Below are positions 34,801 to 38,790 of a stretch of DNA of 38,790 bases, piece after piece. The notes under the pieces were generated by a model. The model did no database searches and was not told the origin of the DNA. It saw only the letters and a program-made list of their open reading frames with translations. This DNA is from Elusimicrobiota bacterium (GTDB lineage Bacteria; Elusimicrobiota; Elusimicrobia; UBA1565), in NCBI GenBank assembly GCA_003450735.1, contig DMEZ01000069.1, positions 51,414 through 90,203 of the forward strand, written 5' to 3'. Positions within the stretch are counted from its first letter, which is position 1; each line of letters begins with the position of its first letter. The position numbers were made by a program, and so were the translations under genes.

Positions 34801-37800
34801 CGAGATGCTGACCCCCAGGGTCCTGCCGGGGACCGCCGTGGGCTGGACGCTGAGCGTCACGAAGTAGGTCTGGGTCGAGACCGTGATGGTCTGCGGGACC
34901 GTGAGCGGGATGTTCACGATGCCGCCCGAGAAGGCCTGCGAGCTGTCGCTGATGGCCGTGTCGGAGGACGCCGAGAAGTCCTTGTCGCCGTCGTCCCGGT
35001 AGATGCGCACGTTGCGCACGTCGGAGTCCAGCGCGGTGCCCGTCTTCTCGACCACGAGGCTCAGCCAGCTGAAGTTGTTCCTGCTCGAGACGAGGTCGAA
35101 GCGCAGCATCGCCGCCTCGTTGGCGCCCTGGTCGATGGCGCCCGGCGCCGCGGACTGGACGAGCGGGAAGAGGAGCTCGTTGACCGTCGCGGCGATGGAG
35201 GAGATGCGGGACTGGTACGGGAAGGGCGTGGTGCTGCTGACGACGCTCAGCGGATTCACCGCGCGGAAGTAGCTCGAGTTCGTCATCGAGCCGCCGAGCG
35301 TGCGCCCCGCGCTGGCCCCGGGGCTGATCAGGTAGGTCACGAAGAGGACCTGCGGGACGCCCTGGACGATGTTGACGGTGCTGATGTTCACGGTGGCCCG
35401 CCCCGAGAGGAAGGGGGCGGTCCCGACGAGCACGTCCACGAGGGTGTTGAGCGGAGCCTCGTCGGGGTTCTGGTCGAGGTAGACCGCCACGTGCTCGACG
35501 TCGCCGTCCTGCGCGGTGCCGGTGCGGTCGATGGTGACGCGGTCGACCTGCGCGTAGCCGATGTCCACGCTCAGGGTCGCGCGCATGACGGTGTAGAGCT
35601 CGCCCTGGTAGTACTGGGAGGGCGTGGTGTCGGCGGTCGAGACCCAGAGCTTGTTGTCCTGCACGACGGTGCAGGTGGAGGTGAGGATGGGGAGCTGGGA
35701 GAAGGTCGTCCAGTCGAGAGGGTTCTCCAGGTGGACGTCGGTATGCGTGGAAAGGGCGATCTGGAACGAGGTGCCCTGGGGAGCGCTCGCCCCGATGTTG
35801 GCCGTCAGGAAGAGGTTGACGGCCGCCTCGCGGAAGGTGCGCGAGGAGATCTGGGCGGTCAGCACGAGGGTGGAGTAGCCGTTGGTGAAGCCGTCGTTGC
35901 CGCTGGAAAGCTTCTCATCCCCGCCGAGATTGGTCTCGAGGGAGCCGTTCCCGTCCTTGTCCCGCCACAGGGTGAGCCCCGTGATATGGTTGGCGGACAT
36001 GCTCCCCAGCAGGCGGAAGGTCATCGATGAGATGATGCTGGTCCCCGTGTCGGTCTGCGCCTTCAGGCGCAGGAGGTTGAGCCCGGCCGTGTTGGGCTGG
36101 ACGCCCGGAGGGGCGAGGTTGTAGGCCGTCAAGGTCAGGTTGTTGGGCCCGTCCGACACCGGGATGGGGGCGATGTAGGTCGGGAAGGGCCCTTCGGGGT
36201 TCGAGGGGAATTGGAGGCCGAAGTCCGAAGCGGTGATGCTGTCCACCCCCACCGTGGCGCCGGGCTGGGCGTCGGCGGACATGCGGAAGGCCAGGTAGAA
36301 GGTTTTCGGCGCCTCCGTCAGGAGCTCGGTGTTCCCGGCCGCGGCGAGGCTGATGACAGTGGTCGAGACGCCGGGCTGGAAAGAGGCCTCGGCCAGTTGC
36401 CCGCCGCTCTCATTGAGGATGAGCGCCTTCGCGACATACAGCTTCGGAGGATTCGCGCTTTGCTCGACTGCCAGGACGGTGCCTGTACGCCGCACGCGCA
36501 GGGAATAGAACTCCGAGTTGGCTCCGACCGGCGTGGCGAGCGTGAACTTGAGCATGTTCACGTCGTTGTTCTGCAGCGCCATCTCCGGGACCACGCTCTC
36601 CGTCGAGCAGTACACGCTGCCGTACGTCGAGGTGGAGGCGCCGTTGCCGCCGATCACGTCGTCGACGATGTCCAGCTGGGAGGTCGCGGAGACGTTGAGG
36701 AGGTTGTCCCGCACGCGGACCCGCACGAAGTAGGTGGTCGAGTTCACGAGGTCGGTGAACGTATAGGAGGACTCCGCCACCCACGGGGAAGTCGAGACCG
36801 GGGGAGCGAAGAGGTTGGTCTGAGCGACCTCGAAGAGGTAGTCCTTGATGCCGCTCAGGGCGTCGGTCGCCCGCGCGGTCACGAAGAGGGAGCGGGTGGT
36901 CAGCGCCGTCAGGGAGGTGATGATGGGCGCGGGCACGCTGGTGTCCACGAGGACGGCGAAGGGGCCCGCCGAGAGCTCGTTGCCGGCGCGGTCGGCCACC
37001 GTGAAGACCACCTGGTTGCTCCCGAAGCGGCCGAGGGCGGGGGTGGTGGACTGCGGAAGGCTGATGTTCACGAGCTGGAGGCTCTCGACGACGGTGCTGC
37101 CCGGGAGCCCGCTCAGCTTCAGGTGCGGCCCGGAGGCCGGAGCCGTGGCGGTCACGACCGTCCAGGTGTTGCCGGCGTCGGCGGAGTAGGCGGCCGAGTA
37201 GGCCCCCGCCAGCCGGTAGTCGGCGTCCACCTCGGCGGCGGTCAGGGTCTTTGAGAGGATCCTCAGCTCATCGACCCGGCCGTTGAGCGGGCCGCACAGG
37301 GTCGCCGTGCCCACGAAGAGGGGCCCCGCCGTCGTGTTCTGGGCCTGGAGGAACGATCCCAGCAGGGCGCCGTCGGCGTAGAGCGCGTTCTCGTCGCCGG
37401 AGGGCCGGTAGGTGTAGGCCACGTGGTGCCACTGCCCGGGAGTGAAGGTGTAGGGGTAGCCCTGCGAGGCGCTCAGGCAGAGCCGGGTGTTTCCGGCCGC
37501 CCGGGTGGCGCAGTTGCCGCTGATGTGGAGGAACAGGTTCCCGTACTGGAGGAGGCCGCCTCCCAAGGCGTCCTCCAGGTAGACCCAGGCTTCCAGCGTC
37601 CTGGAGGAGGCGGCCAGCGGCAGGTTGGCTGGAGAGGCGCTGTACAGGTAGCCTGTCGCGGGGCCGACGAGAGCGGCCGAGTTGACGAGCCCGGCGGCCC
37701 AGGTGCCGCTCGAGGTCAGCCGGTTCTCGCCGCCCAAGCCGGAGGCATAGAGGCCCGCGTTCTCGTCGAAGGGGTACAAAACGACGGTGCCGCTGAGAGG

Positions 37801-38790
37801 ACGGCGCTCAGGCCCGCCGTCGATCCCCGAGACGGTGTCCTGGAGCGTGAGTTGGACCGTCACGCCCGCCGAGATGCCGCCGAACTGGCTTTCGGCCAGC
37901 GCTCCGCTCGTCGAGCTGTAGTGCGTGAACGCCGCGGTGGCGGGCCGGGAGAGGTCCATGACGAAGGTGTTGACGGCCGAGAAGGCCGAGTAGATCCCCA
38001 AGGCGCTGCGGGCGCGCACGCGCCAATAGTAGGTCGTCCCGTCGGCGAGGGCGATCATAGGCGGCGTGTTGTTAGGCCCGAAGCTGGGCGTGTCCACGAT
38101 CTGGTTGACCTGCGTCGGGGAGAAATCGGCCCGGTTGGAGACCTGTACGTTGTGGTTGGGCATCGCGTACTGCTCGACCCAGACGAAGGTCGGGCTGCTC
38201 GCCAGGACGAAGGCTCCCGAGGCCGGATAGAGGCCGGTCGGGACGGACAGGAGGGGATCGACGAGCACGGCATAGGGCCCCGCTTGCGCGACGCGGCCGG
38301 CCCGGTCCGTCGCGGTGAAGCGGACCTGGTTGGTGGCGGAGCACGGATAGTTCCCGTTGCAGACGTTGCCGTTGGCCGACTGGGAGAGGTCGATCCCCGA
38401 GATCGTCAGAGTCTGGGCGGCCTGCGTGCCGTCCGAGCCGGTCAAACCGAGGGCTGGAGGCGTCGAGACGAAGACCTTGGCTCCGGAGGTCGTGGCGGCG
38501 CCCATGTACAGGCGCCCGGAATAGTCCGCGAAGGCCCGGACGTGGTCTTCGGCGGAGGCGAACTGCCGCATGAGCAGTCCGGAGGTGCCGGTCTTGCCGT
38601 CGTAGGCGTAGACGCGGCCGGCGCTGGGGTTGGCCGCGCCGTAGTAGAGGCGGCCTCCGAAGAGGCCCATCGCCCGGATGTCGGTCTCCGAGGGGTCCAG
38701 GGGCTCCGTCCACCCGCCGGTGCCGAAGGCCGGGATGACGCTCTTGCTCGTGGCCGCGTAGAGGCGGTTGTTGTAGGCCTGGAAGCCATT
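31828..38790 (-). CDS. Giant repetitive surface protein with FlgD-like C-terminal sorting-type domain (5' end outside window)
   Basis: The frame is open through the right edge, so 2,320 residues of the C-terminal part are visible; ATG 38670 is internal. From the N-terminal side come propeller-like blades (RLYYGAANPSAGRVYAYDG and similar), an Fn3-like domain (~37950-38220) and a LamG-like domain (~37170-37800; AWVYLEDALGGG, GQWHHVAYTY, GRVDELRI). Another Fn3/Ig-like stretch follows. At ~32850-36650 are about eight ~145-155-residue repeats, each with an acidic EF-hand/dockerin-like loop (DVDGSGGLSSAD, DANANGALDSSD, DTDGNGRLD). A second Fn3 domain and a C-terminal domain with YPNPF and IKIFNVFGGLVREL complete it, as in FlgD/type IX sorting domains. 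It is probably an adhesin displayed via the adjacent PorV-like protein. Confidence 0.93.
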   Translation of the reverse strand, partial: NGFQAYNNRLYAATSKSVIPAFGTGGWTEPLDPSETDIRAMGLFGGRLYYGAANPSAGRVYAYDGKTGTSGLLMRQFASAEDHVRAFADYSGRLYMGAATTSGAKVFVSTPPALGLTGSDGTQAAQTLTISGIDLSQSANGNVCNGNYPCSATNQVRFTATDRAGRVAQAGPYAVLVDPLLSVPTGLYPASGAFVLASSPTFVWVEQYAMPNHNVQVSNRADFSPTQVNQIVDTPSFGPNNTPPMIALADGTTYYWRVRARSALGIYSAFSAVNTFVMDLSRPATAAFTHYSSTSGALAESQFGGISAGVTVQLTLQDTVSGIDGGPERRPLSGTVVLYPFDENAGLYASGLGGENRLTSSGTWAAGLVNSAALVGPATGYLYSASPANLPLAASSRTLEAWVYLEDALGGGLLQYGNLFLHISGNCATRAAGNTRLCLSASQGYPYTFTPGQWHHVAYTYRPSGDENALYADGALLGSFLQAQNTTAGPLFVGTATLCGPLNGRVDELRILSKTLTAAEVDADYRLAGAYSAAYSADAGNTWTVVTATAPASGPHLKLSGLPGSTVVESLQLVNISLPQSTTPALGRFGSNQVVFTVADRAGNELSAGPFAVLVDTSVPAPIITSLTALTTRSLFVTARATDALSGIKDYLFEVAQTNLFAPPVSTSPWVAESSYTFTDLVNSTTYFVRVRVRDNLLNVSATSQLDIVDDVIGGNGASTSTYGSVYCSTESVVPEMALQNNDVNMLKFTLATPVGANSEFYSLRVRRTGTVLAVEQSANPPKLYVAKALILNESGGQLAEASFQPGVSTTVISLAAAGNTELLTEAPKTFYLAFRMSADAQPGATVGVDSITASDFGLQFPSNPEGPFPTYIAPIPVSDGPNNLTLTAYNLAPPGVQPNTAGLNLLRLKAQTDTGTSIISSMTFRLLGSMSANHITGLTLWRDKDGNGSLETNLGGDEKLSSGNDGFTNGYSTLVLTAQISSRTFREAAVNLFLTANIGASAPQGTSFQIALSTHTDVHLENPLDWTTFSQLPILTSTCTVVQDNKLWVSTADTTPSQYYQGELYTVMRATLSVDIGYAQVDRVTIDRTGTAQDGDVEHVAVYLDQNPDEAPLNTLVDVLVGTAPFLSGRATVNISTVNIVQGVPQVLFVTYLISPGASAGRTLGGSMTNSSYFRAVNPLSVVSSTTPFPYQSRISSIAATVNELLFPLVQSAAPGAIDQGANEAAMLRFDLVSSRNNFSWLSLVVEKTGTALDSDVRNVRIYRDDGDKDFSASSDTAISDSSQAFSGGIVNIPLTVPQTITVSTQTYFVTLSVQPTAVPGRTLGVSISTTARFNVSAPNLVTSTAPFPFLGGPVDIKQYANTIAVSTLSIVPALGAVPGALDVGVIQLELRTNVSSAKWFELKVDQAGSAPDSELGDVKVYYDVNNIGSFDSSSLGQYLLITTPGQRFGSQQTGTVNLVFASTPSLSPTLQRYFVAVDIRSSATPGKTVILRAINNTYFTAEAPNQFGATSFNSQLLQVKAPPEMMYVLARSTAPASVMQGEANVVVSTLQVWMSDYTGEWTKMIVDRSGSSIDSDISAVKLFHDTDGNGRLDVVSDDRLSTGVFVGGSAALEFSTQTITASSRTYFLTFDISMTAVGGHTVGAALGAPGLFTVAVPNSVSETYFPFQTSDALIRTTYAGLFVSGQNKAPGQLIQGATNQVLLSLTLNTTQYAILWSGLTVRSSGTAADADIESVHIWRDANANGALDSSDQDLTSGLNGFLGGTAVVSLINAQTIGTSPSRFLVSVDVADYATPGHTFGMVLGSTAAFAVNNPNYTVASGLPVASVNVVIKKQAEQLVLAPQSVAAEGINQGLESPVAKLVARATRNIVNWTHLKVARIGTLSDADVGPIRVYRDVDGSGGLSSADLLIGSATYSAGTALIAFSSAQSVAVTTQAYLVTYGVDLAATVDATVGLTLPDYTYLTVDAPDSVSTSGLPFSTTLARILDSRTPQLPLVTVDGATSREFEYLHFVWSSTVALGSLTGAFYAVGTSAGGTDVTAGWRAIPVSQTDVEASGFPLFSGTTYFVSVKTESSFGYFSPVATSIGVLMDFTVPATPAPTITPGQNTLLINWGSINGGPSGILGYLVEYRKADSPIWYNAKTHARVDSGALAAASAAKTRGAVRRAAVLGAADVVSGVSYQVTDLPTGTLFFRMRAVSGAGVAGEPTAPVKVQIGALPPDGITGAGNYPNPFDSRKTQTTLVYAMRQNADVTIKIFNVFGGLVRELSYSAGTAGGQSGTNEVKWDGADQSGQKVSKGIYLAIIQSGGAKATLKIGVIH
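32850..36650 (-). repeat. About eight divergent ~145-155-residue repeats within the giant protein
   Basis: Each unit has a TGT/SGS-x-x-D-x-D(V/I) element, then a strand, an acidic 12-residue-like loop and a [F/Y]-x-V-x-x-[D/S]-[V/I] strand. Loops lie at about 33070-33107, 33525-33575, 33985-34035, 34480-34525, 34955-35000, 35450-35485 and 35925-35975. The regular spacing of ~470 bases confirms tandem units. The most upstream unit (~36150-36630) is the most diverged. Several loops retain D-x-D-x-[G/S]-x-L-x-x-x-D, which suggests Ca2+ binding. Confidence 0.85.

Noticed and set aside
31918..36030. Very long open frame on the plus strand opposite the giant gene
   Set aside because: It is antisense to the repeat-rich coding sequence, is rich in Arg, Gly, Val and Asp with no domain, and has no ribosome-binding site. 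High GC removes stop codons from shadow frames.

Overview
The window is GC-rich (roughly two-thirds G+C by eye) and very densely coded, with many neighbouring genes sharing ATGA or similar start/stop overlaps. It looks like a diderm, non-model bacterium. The mix of a PorV-like outer-membrane protein, a giant surface protein ending in a YPNPF/FlgD-like sorting-type domain, SpoVG, small DUF6485-like and DUF6901-like proteins, and secreted enzymes with long Ala/Pro/Ser-rich N-termini most resembles Elusimicrobiota. That placement is inference from gene content; no rRNA or other marker gene is present.

Layout. (1) 1-966: the 3' end of a kinase-fold-like gene, a symmetrical regulatory region with two divergent ECF-sigma-like promoters, and a hendecad coiled-coil gene. 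(2) 963-10237, minus strand: a complete F-type ATP synthase operon in the order atpZ-atpI-atpB-atpE-atpF-atpH-atpA-[secreted protein]-[HldD-like epimerase]-atpG-[PilZ protein]-atpD-atpC-[secreted protein]. Four non-ATPase genes are embedded in or appended to it with operon-tight spacing. (3) 10284-10305: a dyad between the ATP synthase operon and a divergent receiver-GGDEF gene, followed by a HAD phosphatase. (4) 12077-18564: an S9 peptidase, a GHKL-like/DUF1207 gene pair, a sensor kinase, SpoVG with a second copy of the ECF-like promoter, and a secreted coiled-coil protein. (5) 18790-22777: a secreted GH57-like enzyme coupled to a DUF6901-like cysteine protein, then a secreted protein of unknown function. 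(6) 22836-25059, minus: a response regulator with a degenerate receiver, an MFS/POT-like transporter and a DUF6485-like Cys-rich protein. (7) 25099-30092, minus: a motor-like cluster comprising MotB-like, MotA-like, a coiled-coil protein and an 827-residue protein that joins a histidine kinase, a FliF ring-building domain and a complete FliG-like rotor domain. (8) 30165-38790, minus: a PorV-like barrel with TPRs, and a giant (over 2,320 residues) repetitive surface protein that continues past the right edge.

The most striking region is 25099-38790. A stator pair (MotA/MotB) sits next to a single polypeptide carrying a sensor kinase plus the FliF-FliG part of a flagellar rotor, with no other flagellar gene in view. 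Just upstream on the same strand are a PorV-like secretion factor and a giant exported adhesin-like protein. A reasonable inference is a non-flagellar, ion-driven envelope machine with built-in sensory input, possibly coupled to cell-surface proteins.

A second theme is the ATP synthase operon carrying a PilZ (c-di-GMP receptor) gene next to a divergent GGDEF gene. A third is an ECF-like promoter motif (GGGAAC, 17-18 bp spacer, CGTACTTG[C/T]GGG) present three times in the window. All functional claims come from reading motifs by eye; no database search was run.
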